Shown: in pieces, positions 8,595-18,290 of the stretch
Layout of the letters: each line of letters begins with the position of its first letter
How positions within the stretch are numbered: the first letter of the stretch is position 1
NCBI RefSeq assembly: GCF_900129175.1
Contig: NZ_FQUI01000008.1
Coordinates: 1 to 59,358, forward strand
Origin: Marinitoga hydrogenitolerans DSM 16785
GTDB taxonomy: Bacteria; Thermotogota; Thermotogae; Petrotogales; Petrotogaceae
Direction: 5' to 3'
Length of the DNA stretch: 59,358 nucleotides
The notes under the pieces: generated by a model
Seen by the model: only the letters and a program-made list of their open reading frames with translations
Told to the model about the DNA's origin: nothing
The model's database searches: none
Translations under genes and position numbers: made by a program

Positions 8595-8884
8595 CTTTTT
8601 CACCCCCAAAATTTTTATTTCAATTATGCTATCGACTAAAATTTTATGAGCTTTAATTTTTTTTATATTTTATTTAACAAAAAACACTATATTAACACAA
8701 TCATTTCAATAATCTCTATAAAGCTTTTTTGAGTTTTATAGTGGCATATTCTGAAAAATTACCTAAAAAATCGTCCCTTTAATTCATACTTATCATATTA
8801 TTCACCTCCACACATTCATCAAATTTATACCTAAAAGTATCTAATCACCCCTTTCTATAAAGTATTCATATATTTTATATATTT
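8595..8884 (-). other. 290-bp leader between two lipoprotein genes, with a perfect Shine-Dalgarno and a 5-codon ORF
   Basis: No gene is seen here. On the minus strand GGAGGTGA (8809-8802) precedes ATG at 8796, which opens a frame of only five codons (MISMN) ending at 8779. A weak stem CTATAAA/TTTATAG follows near 8716-8741. This could be a leader peptide or the decayed start of a lost gene. No clean terminator after the upstream lipoprotein gene was found, so readthrough is possible. Confidence 0.35.
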
Positions 8885-11800
8885 CTATTGAATTGTGATT
8901 ATTCCAATATCACTAATATCAACCTCTAATTCATTCCCAGAAGAATCTACTATTTTAGTATTATTTGTGAATTGTAACTCTGTACTACCAGAATTACCTA
9001 TAGCTGTAAAGTTTATTTTTATTATGTCACTATCATTAATATTAAATGGAGAAAATGATAATGTTGTGATTTTAATTTTTCCATTATTTATATTTATGAT
9101 CAAACTTCTTCCTGTTAACTCTCCAATAAATTGAATATCACTTTCTGAAACGTTTAATTTTGTATTATCATAACTTACTTCAATATCAAAAGCTAATACA
9201 TTTTCTAATTTTTGACCATGAATTATTAATTCACCCTGACTTCCAGATGGAATGATTGTATCTTTAAAATATAATTTTGGAGTCAATGGACCTATTGATT
9301 CTGTTACTGTGAATTTATAGACATCACTTGAATTCTCACCGCCTTTACCATCTTTCGCTACTACTTTCCAATAATATGTTGTTCCTAATTCTAAATTCGA
9401 TACTAAAAACGAAGATGCGGTTAAGTTTGTTTTATATGGCACAATTAAATCCTGTGTTTTTGATAAGTATAAATCGTAGATTAAACTATCTCCATCTGGA
9501 TCTGTTGCGCTCCAACTTAAGGTAACATCTGGTTCTATATTGGTCGAATTATTTAACGGCTCTATTAATATAGGTTTATTCGGAGGATTATTTACTTTCT
9601 CTGATGTTGTAAACGAATATATATCACTTGACGTCTCACCACCTTTACCATCTTTTGCAACTATTTTCCAATAATATGTTTTGTTCGCATCTAAAACGAT
9701 AGAATATGTTGTTCCATTATAATTAGTTTCCACTGGGGTAGATAACATTGGCTCTGAATTTATATAAATATCATAAGTTAGAGAATCACCATCCGGATCG
9801 GAACACTGCCATTTTAAAACAGCATTATTTGATACATTATTAGCATTATTCACTGGTTCTAACAACACAGGTTTTAACGGAGGATTGTTTTCTGCAGCTG
9901 ATTCTGTTACTGTAAAACTCCACAATTCGCTTTTGGAAATATTTCCATAGTTATCATATGCTTCAACATACCAATAATATGTACCTGGAATTAAATTTGT
10001 AATTTTATACGAATTTTGTGAAATATCACTTGCTACTTTTTGTTGATTTATATTATCTCCCAGATATAGGTTATAATAAACATTGTCTCCATCTGGATCA
10101 GATGATTCCCAAGTTAATGTTATAGTTGATACAGAAATATCACTATTATCTGCTGGATATGGATTATATGGTTTTAACGGAGGTCTATTTGTTGGAACAA
10201 TTATGTTTTCCCCGTTTATATTCCCTGTATGTCTTTTATCACCTAAATAAATTGGCCATGCTGAATTTCTTAATTTATTTGTATCACCATATATCCCATA
10301 CAAAAAGCCCTCTGTAGTTCCAAAAATTATTACTCCATTATTATCAATATTAGGAGAATATCTTACTTTTCTATATTCATCATACCATCTTAATTCTCCA
10401 TTATATACTATAAACTTATCTTTTGTTGTTATATATTTTATCCCATCCATTAATATTAAGGTATATGGTTTCTCATTCAATTGTATTTTTTCAAGAGATT
10501 TTCCTAAATAATAATATCTATACAAATTTCCTTCTAAAGTTTCAAAAATTATAGCATTGTTATTATCTATAAATATTGTTCCTATCACTTTTTCACCTAT
10601 ATCTTTTTCAAATTCAACATCTCCAAATCCATTAATTGAATACACTTTATTTTCTATAGCAAAATATACATTTCCATATTCATCAATAGATAAATCTGTT
10701 GAAATAATATTATTAAACGATTTTTTAAATCTAATATTTCCTAAATCGTCTAAACTATATAGATGATTATCCATACCGAAATATATGTTATTATCCTTAT
10801 CAACTACAATATTTGTGGTTGGATTGCCACTTAATTCTTTTTTCCACATTTGCTCTCCAAAAAAAGATAGTTTATATATATTCCCAATATCTGTAATTAC
10901 AAATATTTCACCATTTTTTCCTAATGAAACAGGAATACTTATCGAACCATCTAAAATAATTTTATTAGATAACATTCCATTTGAATTTATTATATATAAT
11001 TCTCCATTTTCATTTCCTACAATCACTTGATTTAATGGGTTTAAAACTACTGATGCTTTTATAAACCCGTTAGTATCAAAAGACCATAATTCTTTACCAT
11101 CAGAAGTATAAGCATAAATTTTCCCGGAACTTGTTGAAAAATAAATTATATTATCTTCTGAGATTGCCGGAGAATATATAGTTGCTCCTTCCACCTTCAC
11201 TTTAAATTTTTCTTCTGCTGGTGGTGGAATTGTTGTGAAACTAAACAAATCACTTTCTGTTGAAAATTCACCATCTCCAACTATTACTTTCCAATAATAT
11301 TTTTTATCGTTTTCTAAATTGACTTCATACGAAGTTGATTGTGTAGTTGCAACTAATTCTAAATTATCTCCTTCACCTAAATATATACCATAGGTTAATT
11401 CATCATCTTCCATATCTTCACACTGCCACATTAATTTTATTTTCGTTGGTATTTCAACACTTTGATTTTGAGGATATATTAATTCTGGTTTTTTGGGTGG
11501 TGTATTATTTTTTACATAAGATGTTCTATTTTTATTTATATTTTTTCCAAAAACATACCAATTGTTGTTGAATGTTTCCTCATCAGCTATCGATAATGCG
11601 TACAATTTAGCTTCTGATGCAAAATATAACAATCCATCATTTAATAAAGCATATGTTTTTATATTTTCAAAATCGGCTATGTTTATCTCATTATTGTCCT
11701 TTATTAATCCTATATTATTAACAGCAATTATATTCTTATCTTTTGATATTAACATTGTTTTAGAAAATATATTATTTGAAGAATAAGTATCTATCAAATT

Positions 11801-13753
11801 TCCATCTTTGTTTATCTTAAAAATAGCATTGTTTCCAGATACATAAAAGTATTCACCATCATATAATATTTCACTATTTATTTCTTCTGATACATTTAAT
11901 TCCCAACGTTTAACTCCATTTTTATCATAACTATAAATAAAGTTCCCTATAGCAAAATATATATAGCTTTCTTCATCATTTATTACAAATGATGAAAGTG
12001 GTTGAATCAAATTAATTTCTTTATAAATTTCCCCTTTAGGTTTCGCAATTATAACCTTCCCAGAATTCCCATATTCCCCAAAAATAACTATATACCCATT
12101 TTCAATTATAAGAATAGATGACGATGGTATTATTTCATAGTTCTTTTGCCATTTTAAAATAAAATCATCTATATCATATACATATAATATACCTTCTGAA
12201 GTTATTATGTATAATTGTTTTACACCTTTATAATCTTCATTTGCTGTGAGCCCCACAACATTTCCACCAATATTGATTGTGTTTTTTAATTCAAAAATAT
12301 TTAAATCTATAATACTAATATCTCCATTAATTTCTGCAACATATAACTTATCTTGGTAAATTATGCTATTGCCTATTATGTTATCCAAATTAATAACTTT
12401 GTCAATTGTCCCATTTGTATTTAATCTATAAACACTCTCATTTGTTATAACTATTAATTTATCATTATACACAAAAATATCTTTGATATTGCTAATATCT
12501 TTTACCCATTGAACAGTATTCACTTCTTTTTTTGTTCTAAACTCTATTTCATCGCTTGATTTAATACCACCATAATTATCTTTTGCTACTATTTTTAAGA
12601 AATATTCTGTATCATCATTAAGAGATATATCATATTTGTTATTTTCAATTAAGGTTGCAATTTTTGTATAATTTTTTGACCGTGTCCCTAAATATATATC
12701 AAACTTTAATTGATCATTATCTAAATCTATACAATTCCATTCTATTTGAAAATTTTTTGGCACAATAGAATTATTTTTTGGATATACTATTTGTGGTTTT
12801 TCAGGATTTCTATTAACATCTTTAACAATAATATTCAATGTCCCACTAACATTTTCTTTTGTATCTGAAACTATTATTATTTCACCTATTTTCTTTTGAG
12901 AAACCGGATGACTTACAAAATTATAATCAGGTTTAAATATATACTTACTTCCCTGAATAATTGCACCATTATTTGTATTTATCTGATATTCGAAATAATT
13001 ATCCTCCATATCAGATACATAATTTTTTAAATCAAGGCTAAATTCTTCTCCTTCACTAACAATGAAGTCTTCTTTTGGAAAATCTATCATTGGTGGAGTA
13101 TTATCTAATGTTTTAAATGTCCATGTTTCTGATACTTCTGATGCACCAAAAGAATCGTAAGATTCAATTTTCCAAAAATATGTTGTGTCTAATTTTAACT
13201 TTTTAATTGTATATTCAGTATTTGTTAAAGCTGATGCAATTGGTGTGTTTAAAGGTGTTGATTCTGATAAATAAAGGTTATAAAAAACCTGATCTCCATC
13301 AAAATCTATACTTTTATACCATTCAAATTTTAAATCATAAGGGCTAACCACTTTGTTATTATTTTCCGGATATCTGAGTATAGATTTAATAGGCTCTGAA
13401 TTTAAATAATTAGTTTCAAAAGAAACTTCTCCTTTAGTTCTATTACCACTTATATCTATTACCTCTAAAACCCAATCATATTTTGTATTTTCTTCTAAAT
13501 TTACTTTCAAATTATTAGAGGCAAGACCTTCTGCTTTATATTTTAATTGGCCATTAGAATATAAATAAAAATTATATATCAACATCTTTTTTTCAGGATC
13601 TTTAGCTGACCAACTGAAAGCAACTCCACCTGGATTAATTTTTTCACCATTCGATGGATTCATACTTTCTATAATAGGAGGTTGATCCTTAAATATACAA
13701 CTTTGTAATACAAGTATGATCAATATAAAAAATATTATCATTATTTTCTTCAT
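8885..13753 (-). CDS. Giant surface lipoprotein: Fn3 modules, two PQQ-like propellers, C-terminal cohesin-like domain
   Basis: The product is 1622 aa from ATG 13753, which follows GGAGGGG. An in-frame ATG at 13771 lies before that ribosome-binding site. The signal peptide ends in the lipobox LQSC. In order, I read four Fn3/cadherin-like modules (to about 415), a first propeller of short PQQ-like repeats (about 415-750), one Fn3, and a second propeller (about 870-1180). Three Fn3 modules follow with the motif DPDGDSLTYDIY...YYWKIVAKDGKGG, and then a cohesin-like domain over the last 130 residues. No enzyme motif is visible. It shares Fn3 modules with the 5037-8594 product and may pair with that protein's dockerin-like segment. 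An extracellular or periplasmic structural or binding role is inferred. Confidence 0.78.
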   Translation of the reverse strand: MKKIMIIFFILIILVLQSCIFKDQPPIIESMNPSNGEKINPGGVAFSWSAKDPEKKMLIYNFYLYSNGQLKYKAEGLASNNLKVNLEENTKYDWVLEVIDISGNRTKGEVSFETNYLNSEPIKSILRYPENNNKVVSPYDLKFEWYKSIDFDGDQVFYNLYLSESTPLNTPIASALTNTEYTIKKLKLDTTYFWKIESYDSFGASEVSETWTFKTLDNTPPMIDFPKEDFIVSEGEEFSLDLKNYVSDMEDNYFEYQINTNNGAIIQGSKYIFKPDYNFVSHPVSQKKIGEIIIVSDTKENVSGTLNIIVKDVNRNPEKPQIVYPKNNSIVPKNFQIEWNCIDLDNDQLKFDIYLGTRSKNYTKIATLIENNKYDISLNDDTEYFLKIVAKDNYGGIKSSDEIEFRTKKEVNTVQWVKDISNIKDIFVYNDKLIVITNESVYRLNTNGTIDKVINLDNIIGNSIIYQDKLYVAEINGDISIIDLNIFELKNTINIGGNVVGLTANEDYKGVKQLYIITSEGILYVYDIDDFILKWQKNYEIIPSSSILIIENGYIVIFGEYGNSGKVIIAKPKGEIYKEINLIQPLSSFVINDEESYIYFAIGNFIYSYDKNGVKRWELNVSEEINSEILYDGEYFYVSGNNAIFKINKDGNLIDTYSSNNIFSKTMLISKDKNIIAVNNIGLIKDNNEINIADFENIKTYALLNDGLLYFASEAKLYALSIADEETFNNNWYVFGKNINKNRTSYVKNNTPPKKPELIYPQNQSVEIPTKIKLMWQCEDMEDDELTYGIYLGEGDNLELVATTQSTSYEVNLENDKKYYWKVIVGDGEFSTESDLFSFTTIPPPAEEKFKVKVEGATIYSPAISEDNIIYFSTSSGKIYAYTSDGKELWSFDTNGFIKASVVLNPLNQVIVGNENGELYIINSNGMLSNKIILDGSISIPVSLGKNGEIFVITDIGNIYKLSFFGEQMWKKELSGNPTTNIVVDKDNNIYFGMDNHLYSLDDLGNIRFKKSFNNIISTDLSIDEYGNVYFAIENKVYSINGFGDVEFEKDIGEKVIGTIFIDNNNAIIFETLEGNLYRYYYLGKSLEKIQLNEKPYTLILMDGIKYITTKDKFIVYNGELRWYDEYRKVRYSPNIDNNGVIIFGTTEGFLYGIYGDTNKLRNSAWPIYLGDKRHTGNINGENIIVPTNRPPLKPYNPYPADNSDISVSTITLTWESSDPDGDNVYYNLYLGDNINQQKVASDISQNSYKITNLIPGTYYWYVEAYDNYGNISKSELWSFTVTESAAENNPPLKPVLLEPVNNANNVSNNAVLKWQCSDPDGDSLTYDIYINSEPMLSTPVETNYNGTTYSIVLDANKTYYWKIVAKDGKGGETSSDIYSFTTSEKVNNPPNKPILIEPLNNSTNIEPDVTLSWSATDPDGDSLIYDLYLSKTQDLIVPYKTNLTASSFLVSNLELGTTYYWKVVAKDGKGGENSSDVYKFTVTESIGPLTPKLYFKDTIIPSGSQGELIIHGQKLENVLAFDIEVSYDNTKLNVSESDIQFIGELTGRSLIININNGKIKITTLSFSPFNINDSDIIKINFTAIGNSGSTELQFTNNTKIVDSSGNELEVDISDIGIITIQ

Positions 13754-13858
13754 AAAAACCCCTCCTAACATTTTGACTAATATATTATTAAATTTGTTCC
13801 TTAGATATTTATATACACTTCGTATTATTTTTCTATATTTTCTTATTATTTACCTAAC

Positions 13859-13889
13859 AAAAAACGTCTCGCTTTTGCGAGACGTTTAA
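13859..13889 (-). terminator. Intrinsic terminator after cstA
   Basis: AAACGTCTCGC pairs with GCGAGACGTTT across an AAAA loop on the minus strand and runs into TTTGTT, 15 bases past the cstA stop. Confidence 0.9.
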
Positions 13890-13902
13890 AATTATACAAA
13901 TA

Positions 13903-15588
13903 TTAAATTTCTTCTTCTATCGCTTCTGATTCTTTTAAATTCTTTGATATTGCTATAATCCCTTCCATTAAGATCCATAATGCGATTATAAGAGTAACAA
14001 CTGTAACAAAAATTAGCAATCCATTATTTGAAGCGATAAATTTTTTCAAGTTCATTATAGTCGCGTATAGTGTAATAACCATCATAAATAACATAGGTAA
14101 TCCTGTAATCCATATTGGTTTCTTTTTCTTAGCCAGATAAACAGTTCCAATTAATAATGCCAATCCTGCTAATAGTTGATTTAACGCACCAAACACTGGC
14201 CATAATATTAAAGCACCTTTACCTCCATCTGCAGATAAGGCTAAAGCCATTGCAGCAAGAATAACAACTGCTGTTGATACATATCTATTTTTCAATGGTT
14301 TTACAACAACTTCACCATCTTTATTGGAGAACAATTCTTGAAGGGCAAATCTTTGTATTCTTGCTGATGAATCCATTGTTGTTCCAGCAAATGATACAAT
14401 AAACACAGCCATAATAGTCTTTGCTAAATCTAACGGTATTCCATAAGAATTCATTAAATTGGCTGATCCATTAATTACAGCTGATAATTTTGCTCCTAAT
14501 CCACTAGCTGTGGCCCATGATGCATAATGCGAAGTAAATGCTTCAGCTCCTCCACCATTCATACCAATACCTGCAGTTACAGCTATAATAACTATTGTTG
14601 CTAAAACTCCTTCCATAATCATACCACCATAACCTATCAAATGTGCATCTGTTTCTTTTTCAAGTTGTTTTACTGTGGTTCCTGATGCTGCCAAACTATG
14701 AAATCCTGAAATTGCACCACAAGCTATTGTTATGAAAAGTATAGGGAACAAAGGAGGTGCATCTGGAACTGTTTGAAATGCAGGAGCCACTATTTTTGGA
14801 TGCCCAACTATAATACCTAATACTAATAATGATATTGCTATTAATAGTTCATGTGAATTTATATAATCTCTTGGTTGCAATAACTTGTGAACTGGCAATG
14901 TTGATGCAAGAAATACATATGCCATTAGTATATATATCCATGTTACAACTGATATTCCACTAATAGGGAATATAACCCCAATAGCAATTGTAACATACAT
15001 TAAAATAACAGCTATAATGGAATAAAGTGTATCATTTTTACCTTTATTATATACCATGTAACTTAACCACATTGCAATTGGTATCTCCATCCATACCGGA
15101 AATACAGATTGTGGATACATATTGAATAACAAAGCGACAATTAAACCAAAAACAGCTAATACTATCCATAACAAAAATTGTATTAAAATTAGAAATACTT
15201 TAGCTGTTCTTTCATTGATTAGATTTCCGGTCAATTCACCAATAGTTTTACCCTGATTTCTTGCTGAAACTATAAGGGAAGTAAAATCATGAACTGCTCC
15301 CATAAATATTGAACCTAAAAATACCCATATAAAAGCTGGAACCCAGCCCCAAATTACACCAATTGCTGGACCAACAATTGGACCTGTTCCTGCAATTGTT
15401 GTAAAATGATGTCCAAATAAAATATGTTTTTTAGTTGGAACATAATCAACACCATCTTCAAACTCTTTTGATGGAACAGGATTCTTATCATTCAATCCAA
15501 ATATCTTCTTTGCTATCCATTTACCATACGTGTTATAAGCTAACCAATAACCAACCATAGCCAATACCGCCAAAAGTAACGAATTCAC
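13903..15588 (-). CDS. cstA: CstA-family carbon starvation transporter (pyruvate/peptide type)
   Basis: The product is 561 aa from GTG 15588. The in-frame TTG at 15606 precedes the AAAGGGGGA ribosome-binding site and is unlikely to be used. It is a polytopic membrane protein with family hallmarks near the N-terminus: GHHFTTIAGTGPIVGPAIGVIWGW, cited in parts as GHHFTTIAGTGPI and VGPAIGVIWGW, then GAVHDF. Later signatures are AISGFHSLAASGTT and FAGTTMDSSARIQR. E. coli members (CstA, BtsT) import pyruvate or peptides. The gene lies directly downstream of a LytS/LytT-type two-component system, the arrangement expected if the system senses and imports pyruvate. The protein is shorter than E. coli CstA (about 700 aa) but within the range of short family members. 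Confidence 0.92.
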   Translation of the reverse strand: MNSLLLAVLAMVGYWLAYNTYGKWIAKKIFGLNDKNPVPSKEFEDGVDYVPTKKHILFGHHFTTIAGTGPIVGPAIGVIWGWVPAFIWVFLGSIFMGAVHDFTSLIVSARNQGKTIGELTGNLINERTAKVFLILIQFLLWIVLAVFGLIVALLFNMYPQSVFPVWMEIPIAMWLSYMVYNKGKNDTLYSIIAVILMYVTIAIGVIFPISGISVVTWIYILMAYVFLASTLPVHKLLQPRDYINSHELLIAISLLVLGIIVGHPKIVAPAFQTVPDAPPLFPILFITIACGAISGFHSLAASGTTVKQLEKETDAHLIGYGGMIMEGVLATIVIIAVTAGIGMNGGGAEAFTSHYASWATASGLGAKLSAVINGSANLMNSYGIPLDLAKTIMAVFIVSFAGTTMDSSARIQRFALQELFSNKDGEVVVKPLKNRYVSTAVVILAAMALALSADGGKGALILWPVFGALNQLLAGLALLIGTVYLAKKKKPIWITGLPMLFMMVITLYATIMNLKKFIASNNGLLIFVTVVTLIIALWILMEGIIAISKNLKESEAIEEEI

Positions 15589-15623
15589 TAAAATTCCCCC
15601 TTTCAAAATTTTATGCGGTAATT

Positions 15624-15641
15624 AGTATATCACTTGATATA
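15624..15641 (-). promoter_or_regulatory. Candidate cstA promoter -10 with overlapping palindrome
   Basis: The palindrome TATATCA-CT-TGATATA lies at 15626-15641, and the minus strand reads TATACT at 15629-15624. No good -35 is visible (TCATTA at the right distance), as expected for an activator-dependent promoter. Binding by the adjacent LytTR regulator is a hypothesis only. Confidence 0.35.
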
Positions 15642-15663
15642 TTAATTAATGATTAAACATACA

Positions 15664-15690
15664 AAAAAATGACCTGAACGGTCATTTTTT
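15664..15690. terminator. Bidirectional terminator at the first 118-bp repeat copy
   Basis: TGACC and GGTCA form a stem around TGAAC, flanked by A7 on the left and T7 on the right, so it can stop transcription from either side. In repeat copies 2 and 3 the A tract is missing, so only this copy can terminate the minus-strand lytS-lytT message before cstA. Confidence 0.65.
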
Positions 15691-15954
15691 TGTGTTGAAT
15701 GTTTTATTTTTGACTTGACTTTTCTTTTCTCATTTTTCCTATTCTTACTTTTTATTTTTATTTTTGCAAAGTGTAACTTTGCTGTTTTGACCTGAACGGT
15801 CATTTTTTTGTGTTGAATGTTTTATTTTTGACTTGACTTTTCTTTTCTTATTTTTCCTATTCTTACTTTTTATTTTTATTTTTGCAAAGTGTAACTTTGC
15901 TGTTTTGACCTGAACGGTCATTTTTTTGTGTTGAATGTTTCATTTTTGACTTGA
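15671..15954. repeat. 118-bp tandem repeat, 2.4 copies, in the lytT-cstA intergenic region
   Basis: Copies start at 15671, 15789 and 15907, exactly 118 bp apart. Copies 1 and 2 differ at one base by eye (CTCATTTTT versus CTTATTTTT). The third copy is only 48 bp and stops at the stop codon of the response-regulator gene. Each full copy holds two small hairpins, TGACC/GGTCA followed by T7 and GCAAAGT/ACTTTGC. The near identity implies a recent tandem duplication. The 366 bases between the two genes hold no coding region. Confidence 0.95.
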
Positions 15955-16635
15955 CTATATTTTTAATACCTTTTTTATTTCCCTCATATGTGTTTTTCCA
16001 ATAGGAATAATTTTGCCTGTTTTCATCTGTAATGAATTAAGCTCTTTTATAAATTTTTCAATACAATTTAAATTAACTATATACGACTTATGCACCCTTA
16101 AAAAATTGTACGGTAATTCGTTTTCTAACTTATTTAAATTTTTAAAATGTTTAAGAGTGTATTCATTTTCATTAGTTATTACCTGTATTTTTTTTTCAAA
16201 ATATTCAAAAAAGCATACCTCATCAAAATCTAAAAATATTATTTCACTACCATTATCCACTGCAATTTTACTCAAATTACTCTCTTTAAAAGTGTTTTCA
16301 ATTCTATTAATTGTTTCTATAAATCGAATTTCCGAAATAGGTTTTGTTAGATAGTCCAATGCATTTACTTCAAAGGCATCTACAGCATATTCCGAATAAG
16401 CTGTAACAAAAACTATTTTATATTTTTCAAGGTATTTTGAAGCCTTTATACCATTCATTTTCGGCAATTCTATATCCAAAAATATAACATCTACATTATT
16501 TTTCTCTTTACTTTTCAAGAATTTTCCAACGCTATCAAAACACCCTACAATTTCAAATGAACTCATTTCTTCAATTAAATCTTTCAAGCCTTCTCTTGCA
16601 TAATATTCATCATCTATAATAGCTACTTTTATCAT
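15955..16635 (-). CDS. LytTR-family response regulator
   Basis: The 226-aa product has an N-terminal receiver domain with acidic pocket D8/D9, phosphoacceptor D54 in IFLDIELP, T/S switch in VFVTAYSEYA and K in TKPI. It ends in a LytTR DNA-binding domain of about 100 residues (FLRVHKSYIVNL is the family signature). It belongs to the LytR/AlgR class that includes BtsR and YpdB. It overlaps the sensor-kinase gene by 4 bases, marking the pair as cognate. Its obvious candidate target is cstA just downstream, by analogy with E. coli BtsSR-BtsT. Confidence 0.92.
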   Translation of the reverse strand: MIKVAIIDDEYYAREGLKDLIEEMSSFEIVGCFDSVGKFLKSKEKNNVDVIFLDIELPKMNGIKASKYLEKYKIVFVTAYSEYAVDAFEVNALDYLTKPISEIRFIETINRIENTFKESNLSKIAVDNGSEIIFLDFDEVCFFEYFEKKIQVITNENEYTLKHFKNLNKLENELPYNFLRVHKSYIVNLNCIEKFIKELNSLQMKTGKIIPIGKTHMREIKKVLKI

Positions 16636-18290
16636 ACTACTTCACCGACTTTACTTTTCAAATTTATTTCAATTTCAGTTCCGCCAAATATCGCATTTTT
16701 TATTGACAAACTATAATTATATCCATATAAAGATTCTAATCTATTTCTTATTAATTTTAATCCTTTTCCCTTAGACTTGTTTCCTAAAAAACCTTTTCCA
16801 TTATCTTTAATAACAATATTTATATTATCTTCTTTTTCTGAAATTATAATTTCAATTATTAATTTACCTTCTTTCATTCCATGTTTTATTGAATTTTCTA
16901 CTATTGGTTGCAATATAAAAGGTGGAATTAATTTATCTTTTAAATTATCATCAATTTTTATTATATAATCTAATTTATCTTTGAATCGTAATTTCATTAA
17001 TTCTAAATAATTAATTGTAAATTCTATCTCTTTTTTTATCGATACTAATCTTGAATTCTCATATAATGTATATCTTAATAAATCAGACAAATTATCAATA
17101 AATTTATTAACTTTTTCAGGTTCAGATTTTGAAATATATTTTATTGCATTTAATGTATTAAACAAAAAATGTGGACTTAAATTTGCCATTAATTCTCTTA
17201 ATTTTTCCTCTGTTGCTAATTTGAGAGCTTCATTAATTTGAGAAGTTGAAATTATCAAAGACAATATTTGTGCCAGTTTTTTTCCAAATATTATATCTGT
17301 ATTTTTTATGTCATTTTTTTTAGAATAATATAATTTCAGTGTACCTATTAACTCTTCATTTATATCTTTTATTGGTACTATTATAGCTGAATATAGTGGG
17401 CAGTCATTCTTTTCACATTTTATACCTTTTTTACCTATAATCTTTAATCCCTGACTATTTTTTATAACCTTTTTTGTCGCTTCAGTTCTTATAGGTAACC
17501 CTGAATAGTGATGATCCTCACCTATTCCAACATGTGCAAGTATTTTTTCTTTATCGGTTAAAGATACCGCTTCAAAATCTGTATTATTTAATATAACATT
17601 GGCTATATCTTTAGCACTTTGTTCATTAAATCCTTTCTCTATAGTATTCAAACTCATTTCCATTATAATAAAAATAGAATTAATTGTATTTTCCGTAGTA
17701 AATTCAAGTTTTTCCTCCATATTTAAAATCATAAAATTCAAAAAAGAGATTCCTAATGCATTTGTAATAACCATAGGAAATAATATATTGAAGGTTATAT
17801 CATATGCTAAATCAAACGGTTTTACCATAACTAAAACATATGTTAAATGAATTATTTCAATAATTATAGTATAAATAAGCGTTTTGAAGAAAGTAAAATG
17901 TTTCCTTCCATAATATTGAGAAATTAATCCACTTATTATTCCAGCAGTTAACGTTCCAAAAAAACAAGGAACTGCTGTAATACCTCCTATAAACAATCTA
18001 TGTATTGAAGATATTAAAGCAGCTATAATTCCTGAAGGTATTCCTCCCAACATACCTGCTAAAATTACACCAATATCCCTATAATTTACTATAGCTCCAT
18101 TATATTCTACACCAAAAATCGTTCCTAATATACCTAATAAACCACCAATTATACCAAGAATAATCTTATTTTTGGCAACCAATGTTTTGCCAAAAATTTC
18201 TTTTATAAAATATGTTTGAAAAATTATATAAGTTATAACTAAAATTAAAGATACTCTTTCGAGTAAAATCAAACTAATGTTTTCTAACAT
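16632..18290 (-). CDS. LytS/BtsS-type membrane sensor histidine kinase
   Basis: The 552-aa product starts with several membrane segments (about 1-190) of the 5TMR-LYT type, including DIGVILAGMLGGIPSG and GGITAVPCFFGTLTAG. A GAF-like region follows (about 200-350) with a cysteine pair in KCEKNDCP. Then come the His_kinase motif SPHFLFNTLNAI with H374 and an HATPase domain (VENSIKHGM, DNGKGF, GLKLIRNRL). This architecture is that of BtsS/YehU and LytS. The ATG lies inside the last codons of the upstream 92-aa gene, so translation is coupled. Pyruvate or a related signal is suggested by the neighbouring cstA. Confidence 0.92.
   Translation of the reverse strand: MLENISLILLERVSLILVITYIIFQTYFIKEIFGKTLVAKNKIILGIIGGLLGILGTIFGVEYNGAIVNYRDIGVILAGMLGGIPSGIIAALISSIHRLFIGGITAVPCFFGTLTAGIISGLISQYYGRKHFTFFKTLIYTIIIEIIHLTYVLVMVKPFDLAYDITFNILFPMVITNALGISFLNFMILNMEEKLEFTTENTINSIFIIMEMSLNTIEKGFNEQSAKDIANVILNNTDFEAVSLTDKEKILAHVGIGEDHHYSGLPIRTEATKKVIKNSQGLKIIGKKGIKCEKNDCPLYSAIIVPIKDINEELIGTLKLYYSKKNDIKNTDIIFGKKLAQILSLIISTSQINEALKLATEEKLRELMANLSPHFLFNTLNAIKYISKSEPEKVNKFIDNLSDLLRYTLYENSRLVSIKKEIEFTINYLELMKLRFKDKLDYIIKIDDNLKDKLIPPFILQPIVENSIKHGMKEGKLIIEIIISEKEDNINIVIKDNGKGFLGNKSKGKGLKLIRNRLESLYGYNYSLSIKNAIFGGTEIEINLKSKVGEVV

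Noticed and set aside
15671-15954. Repeats near cstA as a CRISPR array
   Set aside because: The 118-bp unit repeats as a whole, with no variable spacers, and contains terminators.
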